In this document: piece by piece, positions 7,349 through 14,677 of the stretch | Position numbering within the stretch: the stretch's first letter is position 1 | Layout of the letters: the number at the start of each line of letters is the position of its first letter | Assembly (NCBI GenBank): GCA_937906495.1 | Contig: CALCVT010000112.1 | Location: forward strand, 1-18,154 | DNA: 18,154 bases | Reading direction: 5' to 3' | From: an uncultured Prevotella sp. | GTDB taxonomy: Bacteria > Bacteroidota > Bacteroidia > Bacteroidales > Bacteroidaceae | Made by a program: the position numbers and the translations under genes | Notes under the pieces: model-generated | Databases searched by the model: none | The model's input: only the letters and a program-made list of their open reading frames with translations | Told to the model about the DNA's origin: nothing

Positions 7349-8695
7349 TTAAATTCCAGTATAATTATGCGGTGTAATGGCGCGCAATTCTGCCTTCACA
7401 GCATCGCTAACATTCAATTGATCAATGAAAGCATGAATACGTTCCTCCGTAATAGCTTCGTTTGTACGGGTCAAAGCCTTGAGTGCTTCATAGGGATGAG
7501 GATACGCTTCTCTACGTAAAATTGTCTGAATAGCTTCAGCAACTACAGCCCAGCAATCATCCAAATCGCGCATAATGCTTTCTTGATGCAATAACAACTT
7601 ACGCAAGCCCTTCAGCGAACTTTGGAAAGCAATCATAGCATGTCCCATCGGAACACCTATATTACGTATAACGGTAGAGTCGGTCAAGTCTCGCTGCAAG
7701 CGGCTGATAGGAAGTTTATGGCTCAAATGTTCAAGTATAGCATTCGCTATTCCTAAATTGCCTTCAGAGTTCTCAAAATCTATAGGATTTACCTTGTGAG
7801 GCATTGCACTCGAACCAACTTCACCCTGCTTAATACGCTGTTTAAAGTATTCCATCGACACATATTGCCAAAAGTCGCGATCCATGTCAATAACAATGCT
7901 GTGAATGCGCTTCATAGCATCAAATAAAGCAGCCATATTGTCATAGTTACTGATTTGAGTAGTATACTCCTCGCGCTGCAGTCCTAGTTTTTCACTCACA
8001 AACTTTGCGCCAAAAGCACGCCAATCAAAGTTAGGATAAGCCACATGGTGCGCATTGAAGTTACCTGTAGCACCACCGAACTTTGCAGACATGGGGCAAA
8101 CTTTCAACAGTTCTACTTGACGTTCCAAACGATAGGCAAACACCTTCACCTCCTTGCCTAAGCGAGTAGGCGAAGCAGGCTGACCATGTGTTTTAGCCAG
8201 CATAGGAATATCTTTCCACTCTTCAGCATAAGCATTCAACTGGTCAATCAACTCCTGCAACAGAGGCAAATAGGCAACCTCCACAGCTTCCTTGAGCATC
8301 AAGGGGAATGATGTATTATTGATATCCTGCGAAGTAAGGCCAAAGTGAATAAATTCCTTATATGCTTCAAGACCTCCAACCTTGTCGAATTGCTCTTTGA
8401 TAAAGTACTCTATAGCCTTGACGTCATGATTTGTGACACTTTCAATTTCTTTTACGCGAGCAGCATCAGCCTCACTAAACTGCTGATAAAAGCTACGTAG
8501 TGTATCGAATAAATCATGAGGAAAATTAACTAACTGAGGCAAGGGAAGTTCGCATAGCGTAATGAAATATTCAATTTCTACACGCACACGGTACTTCATT
8601 AATGCATACTCAGAAAAGTAGGGAGCTAAAGATGCTGTTTTTGAACGATAGCGGCCGTCAATCGGCGACACGGCTGTCAGGATATCCAATTCCAT
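7349..8695 (-). CDS. purB: Adenylosuccinate lyase
   Basis: PurB acts twice in purine synthesis: it cleaves SAICAR to AICAR plus fumarate, and adenylosuccinate to AMP plus fumarate. The 448-residue protein fits the fumarase/aspartase superfamily subgroup of E. coli PurB (456 aa). It opens with the typical ELDILTAVSPIDGRYRSKT. Further motifs are TSQDINNT (121-128), the catalytic-His segment AKTHGQPASPT (167-177) and the superfamily signature GSSAMPHKVNPIDFEN (294-309) with the flexible-loop serines. All key residues are present. The start at 8695 has a good -7 box about 40 bases upstream. No clear terminator follows; 211 bases separate it from the pseudouridine synthase gene, so readthrough is possible. 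Confidence 0.97.
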   Translation of the reverse strand: MELDILTAVSPIDGRYRSKTASLAPYFSEYALMKYRVRVEIEYFITLCELPLPQLVNFPHDLFDTLRSFYQQFSEADAARVKEIESVTNHDVKAIEYFIKEQFDKVGGLEAYKEFIHFGLTSQDINNTSFPLMLKEAVEVAYLPLLQELIDQLNAYAEEWKDIPMLAKTHGQPASPTRLGKEVKVFAYRLERQVELLKVCPMSAKFGGATGNFNAHHVAYPNFDWRAFGAKFVSEKLGLQREEYTTQISNYDNMAALFDAMKRIHSIVIDMDRDFWQYVSMEYFKQRIKQGEVGSSAMPHKVNPIDFENSEGNLGIANAILEHLSHKLPISRLQRDLTDSTVIRNIGVPMGHAMIAFQSSLKGLRKLLLHQESIMRDLDDCWAVVAEAIQTILRREAYPHPYEALKALTRTNEAITEERIHAFIDQLNVSDAVKAELRAITPHNYTGI

Positions 8696-8735
8696 AAAGC
8701 TGTATGAAGGGAATGTTTGATTATATTAGTACGCG

Positions 8736-8743
8736 CAAAAGTA
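8736..8743 (-). promoter_or_regulatory. Candidate -7 box of the purB promoter
   Basis: On the minus strand TACTTTTG (8743-8736) matches TAnnTTTG. A TTGG lies 19 bases further upstream, at the expected distance of the -33 box. The distance to the purB ATG (8695) gives a leader of roughly 30-35 bases. Confidence 0.5.
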
Positions 8744-8914
8744 CAAAAAAATAGAGGAACTGCCAACTAACGCACCTTTTTTTACTATAAACCGACTGGT
8801 ATTTTACATAGACGCAATCTTTAGCATCCCCATTATAAGCACATGTTCACATTAAATCCTCTGAATATCAGCGTTCTGTATATCTGTCATCAAAAATCGA
8901 TTCGCGTATTTAAT

Positions 8915-8948
8915 AAATTGGGGTTGCCAGCTAAGGCAACCCCAATTT
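8915..8948 (-). terminator. Strong terminator of the lipid head-group gene block
   Basis: AAATTGGGGTTGCC (8915-8928) and GGCAACCCCAATTT (8935-8948) form a perfect 14-bp stem with a 6-base loop, starting 11 bases after the HAD gene's stop. Minus-strand sequence after the stem is AT-rich (ATTAAATA). It marks the 3' end of the minus-strand block that begins upstream at rlmN or the nucleotidyltransferase gene. Confidence 0.8.
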
Positions 8949-8959
8949 ACTCCAGTCTA

Positions 8960-9673
8960 CTATCCATAGTATTCAAGTATCTCAGGCAATGCCGTAATGA
9001 CATGGGTGGGAAGTGTTTCGTCTCTAGATACATTTTCCCACTCTTCGCCCTTGAACCAAACTGTTTCGCATCCAAGCGAATGCCCCGGAAGTATGTCTTT
9101 CGAATAACTATCGCCAACAACAACACATTCTGAAGCCTTAGCTCTAGCCGCCTCTACACCCATCTGCCAAATAGCAGAATCAGGCTTACGTACTCCGACC
9201 ACAGCACTTTCTACGATTGCTTCAAAATAAGGAGCTATACCATAGGTATTTACAATCCTGGTTAGGTTACCATAGAAGTTTGAAACCATCACCAGCCGAT
9301 AATTGTTGGATAAACGTTCAAGAATAGGAATGGTATTATGCACCATGTTACGCGCATAGGCATTGCAATAGAGAGCCACTTGCTCAGCCACTACAGCTCG
9401 TTTGTCGCTCGATATAAACTTAATACTTCCATGTTGCTCCAGGTATTCTATCTCAAGAGATACCTTTTTAAGCAAGAGGTCGAAAAAGTCGTCGTTCGAA
9501 CGAATATAAGGATGACGGGCCAAGGCACGTTCAGCATAAACATAAGCTGGCCTGAACACTTCATTCTCTAGTTTTATGCCGGCCTTATCATATCCCTCAT
9601 GTAATACGTATGACCAATGGCGAGCTGCCGTATCGAGCGTACCGCCATAATCAATAAGAAAAGCTTGAATCAT
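8960..9673 (-). CDS. HAD-superfamily hydrolase, putative phosphatase
   Basis: A haloacid dehalogenase-like protein of 237 residues, probably a phosphatase. From the ATG at 9673, motif I is LIDYGGTLD with nucleophile D8. The second Asp of the usual DxD is Gly here, as in some other HAD members. Motif II is VSN (Ser131), motif III is GVRKPD (Lys163) and motif IV GDSYSKD (Asp188, Asp193). A helical cap lies between motifs I and II. It is the last gene of the five-gene block, so its substrate may be a phosphorylated head group or lipid precursor; this is inference. An upstream ATG at 9697 overlaps the previous gene's stop as ATGA and adds MCNAIVIT. I prefer 9673 because motif I then sits at the usual distance from the N-terminus. 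Confidence 0.82.
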   Translation of the reverse strand: MIQAFLIDYGGTLDTAARHWSYVLHEGYDKAGIKLENEVFRPAYVYAERALARHPYIRSNDDFFDLLLKKVSLEIEYLEQHGSIKFISSDKRAVVAEQVALYCNAYARNMVHNTIPILERLSNNYRLVMVSNFYGNLTRIVNTYGIAPYFEAIVESAVVGVRKPDSAIWQMGVEAARAKASECVVVGDSYSKDILPGHSLGCETVWFKGEEWENVSRDETLPTHVITALPEILEYYG

Positions 9674-9696
9674 AGTTATTACTATTGCGTTGCACA

Positions 9697-10701
9697 TCAG
9701 TCGCGCATAATGCGCTTGTTACCAATTTTCACTAAACTCACTCCTATAAATATCCATACCAGTTCGCGCACACGCGTGTACAAACTTGTAAAGATTCCTA
9801 TACCAGGAGCACTCAAACCTAGTATTTTTACAATAAGCGACAAACCGCCTTCACGAGCACCAAGTTGCATTGGCAAGAAGAAGAGTAAATTTCCTATCAG
9901 TGATGAAAAAGCCAACACTAATACGGAATCCCAAAAGGTTAAACTCACTCCTAATGATAACAAAATGAAGTAATACTCCAGCGAATTTACAACACGCGCT
10001 ACATACTCATAGAGCAAAGACAAGAAGAAGGCTTTGGGTTGAGAGTGAAGGTAGGCTATATTATCGTCAACTTGCTGCATATCGGCCTGATGGGTCTGAT
10101 AGAACTTTCTAGCCCATCTCTTTATATAGGGCAAATGGAGCAACGGCAAAAATAGACGTACAATCACACCTTTCTTATAGCAAAGGCGGAATACAAACAG
10201 TACAACTACCAGCACTAAAGTAAAGAGGCCGAAAAGTCCCCAAAGAAAAGGTGTCATCTTTTCAGTATAAACAACTGCAAAGAGTACGGCTGCCGAACTC
10301 CAAAGACAAATGTGCGACAATATATGCATCATTGAATAGAGTACTACTGACGACATGGCACGGGGGACACCTATGTACGAACTCAGTTCCATTACGCGAT
10401 ATGGACCTCCACCAAACCCAAAGGGAGTGGTATAACTGAATGCAAACCCTGATACCGTCAGTTTGTAGGCATGACGGAACGACAAATGTTTGGAGTGCGT
10501 TCCACTATTCACAATGAGTTGAAAAGCACGAGCGTTAAAGGCATATACAAAAACCCATACACCTATCACAGCCGGAAGATATAGCCCAGCCCTATCCAAA
10601 TTTTCGAGCAACTGGGTATAATCCAACTCAAAAGTACAGAGCATCACAACGATTGCTGCTATACCAAACAATAGAAAGAGGTTACGATAAAGTGGCTTCA
10701 A
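9697..10701 (-). CDS. LPG-synthase transmembrane domain / flippase-like membrane protein (UPF0104)
   Basis: A 334-residue multi-pass inner-membrane protein with about eight hydrophobic segments (near 8-24, 41-58, 118-145, 152-174, 224-250, 256-280, 283-305 and 310-327). It resembles the lysylphosphatidylglycerol synthetase transmembrane region (YbhN/UPF0104, the MprF membrane-domain type), with the conserved glycine-rich segment TTPFGFGGGPYRVMEL (91-106) and FLPMQLGAREGGLSLI (275-290), which correspond to the family's P.G.G..E and G..EG signatures. The MprF-type catalytic transferase domain is absent, so a lipid or lipid-linked substrate translocation role is plausible, not shown. It sits 11 bases after the CDP-alcohol phosphatidyltransferase gene and touches or overlaps the HAD gene, so the three are almost certainly co-transcribed. 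Confidence 0.83.
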   Translation of the reverse strand: MKPLYRNLFLLFGIAAIVVMLCTFELDYTQLLENLDRAGLYLPAVIGVWVFVYAFNARAFQLIVNSGTHSKHLSFRHAYKLTVSGFAFSYTTPFGFGGGPYRVMELSSYIGVPRAMSSVVLYSMMHILSHICLWSSAAVLFAVVYTEKMTPFLWGLFGLFTLVLVVVLFVFRLCYKKGVIVRLFLPLLHLPYIKRWARKFYQTHQADMQQVDDNIAYLHSQPKAFFLSLLYEYVARVVNSLEYYFILLSLGVSLTFWDSVLVLAFSSLIGNLLFFLPMQLGAREGGLSLIVKILGLSAPGIGIFTSLYTRVRELVWIFIGVSLVKIGNKRIMRD

Positions 10702-10712
10702 GGGTAATACTT

Positions 10713-11654
10713 TTAATAGTTAGAATTAAGCGAAGCCAGCATACGGCGACAAAGAGCCTCATGGCGTGCCCGCATATAAAAGAAGAGGATATTCATTACT
10801 ACAACCTCAAATATCAGATAAAGCCAGGGCACTCCCGCCAGAAGCGACAAGTAGAGTACAATGGCACGCGTATTGAACGTCAGGATGTTGGCATACTTCA
10901 TCAAAGGCAAACTGCCCTGCCGGAAATCTACTTTTAACTGCTCAGGAAGGGGGTTCCCTGCATATTTTGCATTTAATGCCCCACGCAACTGCTGAAAGGC
11001 CGGGGTCATCTGCTCCTGCGAGTGCGTATAGTTTCCGTAAAAATAGAGGAAGACCATCCACATTCCGTCTTTTTTCCAGCTAAGTGTAGCGAGTTCTGCC
11101 CGCAACTTCTTAAAGTTATCCAACTCACTTCCGGCTTCACCCTTTATAAAATAAAGATGTATATTACGGTAATAGTCGGCTAACTGACACTGCTTGCCAT
11201 GACAGATAAACCCAGAGAAGGCAGCCAACAACCATATCCATACCCCCCACTCTATCTGGGTTCCTGGTATAAGTTCTCCCTGCAGGCGCAAACATATGGC
11301 TGCGTAAATGGCAAAGAACCATACATCTCCGGCAAATCCATCGAGTATGCGGCCCCACCGGGTCTTCTTACCGGTCATACGGGCCAGTTGACCATCAGCA
11401 CTGTCATATAGATTGGCCCATACCAATAACGAAATGCCACAAATGGTATGCAGCATATCTGGATAATAAAACATCACCCCAGCTGCTGCTCCCAGCACAA
11501 TGCTGAGTATTGTAACTACATTGGGATGGATGTCGAAATGATTGAAAAAGCGCGCCCATAACAAACCCAAAGGACGCGTAAAATGAATGTCAAGCCACTC
11601 CTCTGTATCCTGCGACTTAAAGGTGGCTTGCAAATTGACTGGTTGTTTAGTCAT
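10713..11654 (-). CDS. CDP-alcohol phosphatidyltransferase family protein
   Basis: Enzymes of this membrane family move a phosphoalcohol between a CDP carrier and an alcohol, making phospholipids such as PI, PG or PE precursors. The 313-residue protein has hydrophobic segments near 46-64, 68-82, 110-123, 136-151, 262-278 and 279-294. The signature is D84-x2-D87-G-x2-A91-R92-x8-G101-x3-D105, in YDSADGQLARMTGKKTRWG and GRILDGFAGD. At the canonical place of the fourth Asp (109) there is Gly, with Asp at 110, so the last spacing is one residue longer than the textbook D-x3-D. An extended, mostly hydrophilic segment (about 152-255) between membrane parts makes it longer than PgsA-like members. It lies 11 bases after the ATP-grasp gene. 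The head group cannot be read from the sequence. Confidence 0.87.
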   Translation of the reverse strand: MTKQPVNLQATFKSQDTEEWLDIHFTRPLGLLWARFFNHFDIHPNVVTILSIVLGAAAGVMFYYPDMLHTICGISLLVWANLYDSADGQLARMTGKKTRWGRILDGFAGDVWFFAIYAAICLRLQGELIPGTQIEWGVWIWLLAAFSGFICHGKQCQLADYYRNIHLYFIKGEAGSELDNFKKLRAELATLSWKKDGMWMVFLYFYGNYTHSQEQMTPAFQQLRGALNAKYAGNPLPEQLKVDFRQGSLPLMKYANILTFNTRAIVLYLSLLAGVPWLYLIFEVVVMNILFFYMRARHEALCRRMLASLNSNY

Positions 11655-11665
11655 GTCAGTGCTTA

Positions 11666-12511
11666 TTATTGATTCAAACGTTGTGCGATAGCCTTGGCTG
11701 CCTCTTTACGACAGGCTGAAAAACTAGGCCAATCGTTAAAGTCGATTATAACAAATGTACCATCTGCCTGTACTATGGCATCACCCCCATAAACTGTAAA
11801 TCCGGTGGCGCGGGCCGCTTTGTCGGCAATTGTTTTAAGGGCTTCGGCATCGAATGCAGTATGGACTGGTTGTCCGTTGTGCTGTTCCAGACCGAATTTC
11901 GAAAAGCCTTTTCCATCGGTAGGATAAGCAAAGAAGAAGAAATCGGTACCTTCTACTCCATAAAATTTAATCAAGTCGCCAACCGCATGCTCCACGGCTA
12001 TAACTTTTGATACACCTTTTTCGGCAAAATGAGTCAATGCAGCCGTATTCTCGCTGCACGAACTTAGATAGCAAACATCGCCAGCTTGCTGTGCACAAGC
12101 ATCGCCCCGTTTCAGCCAAAGGGGGTAACTCAATGTGCAGGGAGCTACAAGGTTGCCTAATTCGTCAAGTGAAAGAACCTGCGTACGGGGCTGCGGTATG
12201 CCTGCCTGTTCCAAATCTCTCACCAGTTCGTAGCGTGTTGCCTTTAGCAGAGCCTGCGCTGAGTTTACAACACGCAAATGGTCAGTTTTTTCCGCACTTG
12301 CCAATGCTTCAAGCACATCACGTCCTCGGGCCATGGAGTATACCAAGTCAAACTCACTCAAGTCTACAGCTATAAACAAATCTTCGCTAATAACCGAGAC
12401 ATCATGGCCTCGCCGTTGCAACTTATTCGATACTGCTGCAAAAATAGCAGCATCGCGGTCTACGGAATTTGGACTGAATTGCGGCGATCGGCTAATTCCT
12501 AAAATGTTCAT
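11666..12511 (-). CDS. ATP-grasp domain protein in lipid head-group block
   Basis: The 281-residue protein has the layout of an ATP-grasp enzyme: an N-terminal pre-ATP-grasp Rossmann-like half (1-80), a linker VVNSAQALLKATRYELVRDL (81-100) and GIPQPRT (104-110) as in RimK-like and related ligases, ATP-binding lysine in LWLKRGD (Lys134), VEHAVGDLIKFY (173-184) with an acidic hinge residue, and the metal-binding end YGGDAIV...VIIDFNDWPSF with Asp244, Asp257 and Asn259. ATP-grasp enzymes form acyl-phosphate-dependent C-N or C-S bonds, but the fold also includes inositol polyphosphate 5/6-kinases, and the closing D-x-N followed by P fits either. In this operon it could ligate an amino acid to, or phosphorylate, a head group; neither is demonstrated. 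A hairpin at 12520-12560 sits just before its start. Confidence 0.72.
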   Translation of the reverse strand: MNILGISRSPQFSPNSVDRDAAIFAAVSNKLQRRGHDVSVISEDLFIAVDLSEFDLVYSMARGRDVLEALASAEKTDHLRVVNSAQALLKATRYELVRDLEQAGIPQPRTQVLSLDELGNLVAPCTLSYPLWLKRGDACAQQAGDVCYLSSCSENTAALTHFAEKGVSKVIAVEHAVGDLIKFYGVEGTDFFFFAYPTDGKGFSKFGLEQHNGQPVHTAFDAEALKTIADKAARATGFTVYGGDAIVQADGTFVIIDFNDWPSFSACRKEAAKAIAQRLNQ

Positions 12512-12519
12512 ACGTGATG

Positions 12520-12560
12520 AACTTCCGCCATGCTGCCCAATAGCAAGCTTGACGGAAGTT
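12520..12560 (-). promoter_or_regulatory. Hairpin directly upstream of the ATP-grasp gene
   Basis: AACTTCCG (12520-12527) pairs with CGGAAGTT (12553-12560), and an inner TGCT/AGCA pairing (12531-12534 with 12542-12545) extends it. On the minus-strand mRNA it ends about 8 bases before the ATP-grasp start codon, so it could influence translation or mark an RNA-processing point. Read on the plus strand it is followed by TTTTTG. Confidence 0.4.
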
Positions 12561-12631
12561 TTTGTAAATGGTTGGTTTATATAATCATGTAAAAGGTGAA
12601 CGGGACATGCCTAAATGCCCCATAGGCATTT

Positions 12632-13339
12632 TCAGACACATCCACTTAAAAAGTCAGTAGCTTTCTGAATGTCCTCGGCGTGATCCACATCAAGAATTTT
12701 AGTAAATGGGCAAGCCTCGAGATGCAAGCCATCGGCTACCAGTGCCCGCTGAAAATTGCGCATTCGGCTTTGTCCTTCAGCCATACAGCGGCGCAACGTA
12801 TGGAGTGCATTCGGCTTCAAGCAATAGATACCTCCCGAAATATAGCGGTCGCCCTCGTCTGTATCGTGAAAGCCATTAATAGTCATGTCTTCGGCAGTGG
12901 CTACATACAACGGCTTTTCATCGTCAACATAGTCGGTTACAGCCATACACCCATCGTAGTCGGACGATAAGAAATGGCGGATGTAACTACCAAACTCCTC
13001 TTCAGCAAAGATGGTATCAACCGTAGTCAGGCAAAAGGGGGCATCCTGCAGATAAGGTGCAAGTTCAGCAAAACTATGCATCGAACTGGGTGTACTCTTT
13101 ACAACTACCCGAATATCGTCGGCCAATCCCTTTGCCTGCAAAGTACGCAGATGCTGCTCGGTCAACGGGTTTAGCGTATTGACAATAATACAGATTTCGT
13201 CAGCCTGATTATTTCGGAAAATGCGAATAAGGCGATCAATCATTGCTTCGCCTGCCACGTGCACAAGCGGTTTTGGCAAATCAACTCCTTCTTGCTGAAG
13301 CCGCGAGCCTTCGCCTGCAGCTATGATTGCATATTTCAT
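12632..13339 (-). CDS. Sugar/polyol-phosphate nucleotidyltransferase
   Basis: The 235-residue protein is a GT-A-fold NTP transferase of the LicC/PntC/inositol-1-phosphate cytidylyltransferase type. It shows the nucleotide-binding start IIAAGEGSRL (5-14) with PKPL (22-25), LTTVDTIF (104-111) at the metal-binding place, YISGGIYCL (166-174) and a final ILDVDHAEDIQKA (215-227) with the second metal Asp. Such enzymes join CTP (or another NTP) to a phosphorylated small molecule, giving for example CDP-choline, CDP-inositol or a sugar nucleotide. Being upstream of a CDP-alcohol phosphatidyltransferase supports a CDP-activated head group; the substrate is inferred only. It lies 106 bases after pdxA and 120 bases before the ATP-grasp gene, wider gaps than those within the last three genes of the block. 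Confidence 0.85.
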   Translation of the reverse strand: MKYAIIAAGEGSRLQQEGVDLPKPLVHVAGEAMIDRLIRIFRNNQADEICIIVNTLNPLTEQHLRTLQAKGLADDIRVVVKSTPSSMHSFAELAPYLQDAPFCLTTVDTIFAEEEFGSYIRHFLSSDYDGCMAVTDYVDDEKPLYVATAEDMTINGFHDTDEGDRYISGGIYCLKPNALHTLRRCMAEGQSRMRNFQRALVADGLHLEACPFTKILDVDHAEDIQKATDFLSGCV

Positions 13340-13445
13340 TGGATATTAGTTGAACAGATTCAAACCACGCTGCTCCTTGCTACGCAGGTCTGTTTGATGA
13401 TTCAGCCTGCTGCCAGCACAAAAACAGTATGTCTACAACAAACCT

Positions 13446-14552
13446 TTATTTCTCTTTTCGTTCCTGATATATTTTGGGCAACGGGTTCGAGTGAGCTGCA
13501 TCATAATTCTCACGGGCCCGCAAAATATCAATTGCAGTAAATATTGCCTGTCTGAAGGAACCTGGGTCAGCCAATCCTTTTCCGGCTATATCATAGGCTG
13601 TTCCATGATCGGGCGAAGTGCGTACAATGGGCAACCCTGCCGTAAAGTTCACACCATCTTCGAGCGAAAGGGCCTTAAAGGGTGCAAGCCCCTGGTCATG
13701 ATACATAGCAAGCACGGCATCGAACTGGCGGTAAGTACCCGCGCCAAAAAAACCATCAGCAGCAAAAGGACCATAACAAGAAAGTCCAGCCAACGACAGA
13801 GCCTTAACTGCGGGTACAACCACGTCGTTTTCTTCTTGTCCCAAAAGTCCGCCTTCACCTGCATGTGGGTTCAAGGCTAAAACAGCTATACGGGGTGCCG
13901 ATATATTAAAGTCGCGACATAAGGTTTCGTACAGCATACGGGCTTTTTGTTCAATCCGTTCTTGCGTCACAGTAAAGGCTACTTCAGAAATTGGGAGATG
14001 GGTAGTTACCAACGCTACGCGCATCAGATTATTAGCCAATATCATCAAGGGCTCTGTTTCGTCCGAACCAAGGCGGTCCTGCAAATACTCTGTATGCCCC
14101 ACAAAATGGAAGTCAGCATTCTGAATACTTGCTTTATTGATAGGTGCAGTAACAAGCACATCAATTTTACCGGCTTTAAGGTCGTTTACTGCATGTTCGA
14201 GCGATACATAAGCTGCATGTCCGGCCTCAGGACTTGCCTTGCCAAACTCCACTTTAACTTCTTCATCCGAACAGTTCACAAAATTCAACTGCCCCTGCAC
14301 AGCATCGTCGGCCGATGAAACAATACGGTATGGTGTATTCAGTTCGAGCGCCTTACGGTGGTAATTGGCTATTTTGGCATGCCCATAAACAACGGGTATA
14401 CAAAGGTCGAGCATACCACTGTCTGCAAAGGTCTTGAATATCAGTTCATAGCCAATACCGTTGGTATCACCTTGACTTATACCAACGCGAACAAGTGATT
14501 GCGAAGCAGAAGCCGCCTTGGCAACTTCTGCATTTGATGGTTTATCGGACAT
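13446..14552 (-). CDS. pdxA: 4-hydroxythreonine-4-phosphate dehydrogenase
   Basis: PdxA oxidises 4-phosphohydroxy-L-threonine with NAD in DXP-dependent pyridoxal phosphate synthesis. The 368-residue protein has VGISQGDTNGIGYELIFK (23-40), then the three metal-ligand histidines in TTH (H185), LNPHAGEGG (H230) and YHDQGLAP (H285), matching the E. coli ligands H166/H211/H266 with constant offset, and the closing RTSPDHGTAYDIAGKG (311-326). The N-terminus is about 20 residues longer than in E. coli (329 aa), a polar Ala/Ser-rich stretch; no better internal Met start lies near VGISQGD, so the ATG at 14552 is used. It follows rlmN by 125 bases in the same direction, a pairing I recall as common in Bacteroidales. 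Confidence 0.96.
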   Translation of the reverse strand: MSDKPSNAEVAKAASASQSLVRVGISQGDTNGIGYELIFKTFADSGMLDLCIPVVYGHAKIANYHRKALELNTPYRIVSSADDAVQGQLNFVNCSDEEVKVEFGKASPEAGHAAYVSLEHAVNDLKAGKIDVLVTAPINKASIQNADFHFVGHTEYLQDRLGSDETEPLMILANNLMRVALVTTHLPISEVAFTVTQERIEQKARMLYETLCRDFNISAPRIAVLALNPHAGEGGLLGQEENDVVVPAVKALSLAGLSCYGPFAADGFFGAGTYRQFDAVLAMYHDQGLAPFKALSLEDGVNFTAGLPIVRTSPDHGTAYDIAGKGLADPGSFRQAIFTAIDILRARENYDAAHSNPLPKIYQERKEK

Positions 14553-14677
14553 AGTTTTAATGACTTATAATTGGTTACTTTGCAACGTACAATTCGTTCA
14601 ACAAAGCTACTGCTGCGCTAACCGAACTGCACGCCTTACGTTCCGAAAGCCGAAAGACGGGTGCAATGCGGCCTTGC

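Noticed and set aside
8843..9133. 96-codon plus-strand open frame
   Set aside because: It runs through the terminator hairpin at 8915-8948 and then antisense through the conserved 3' end of the HAD gene; no domain.
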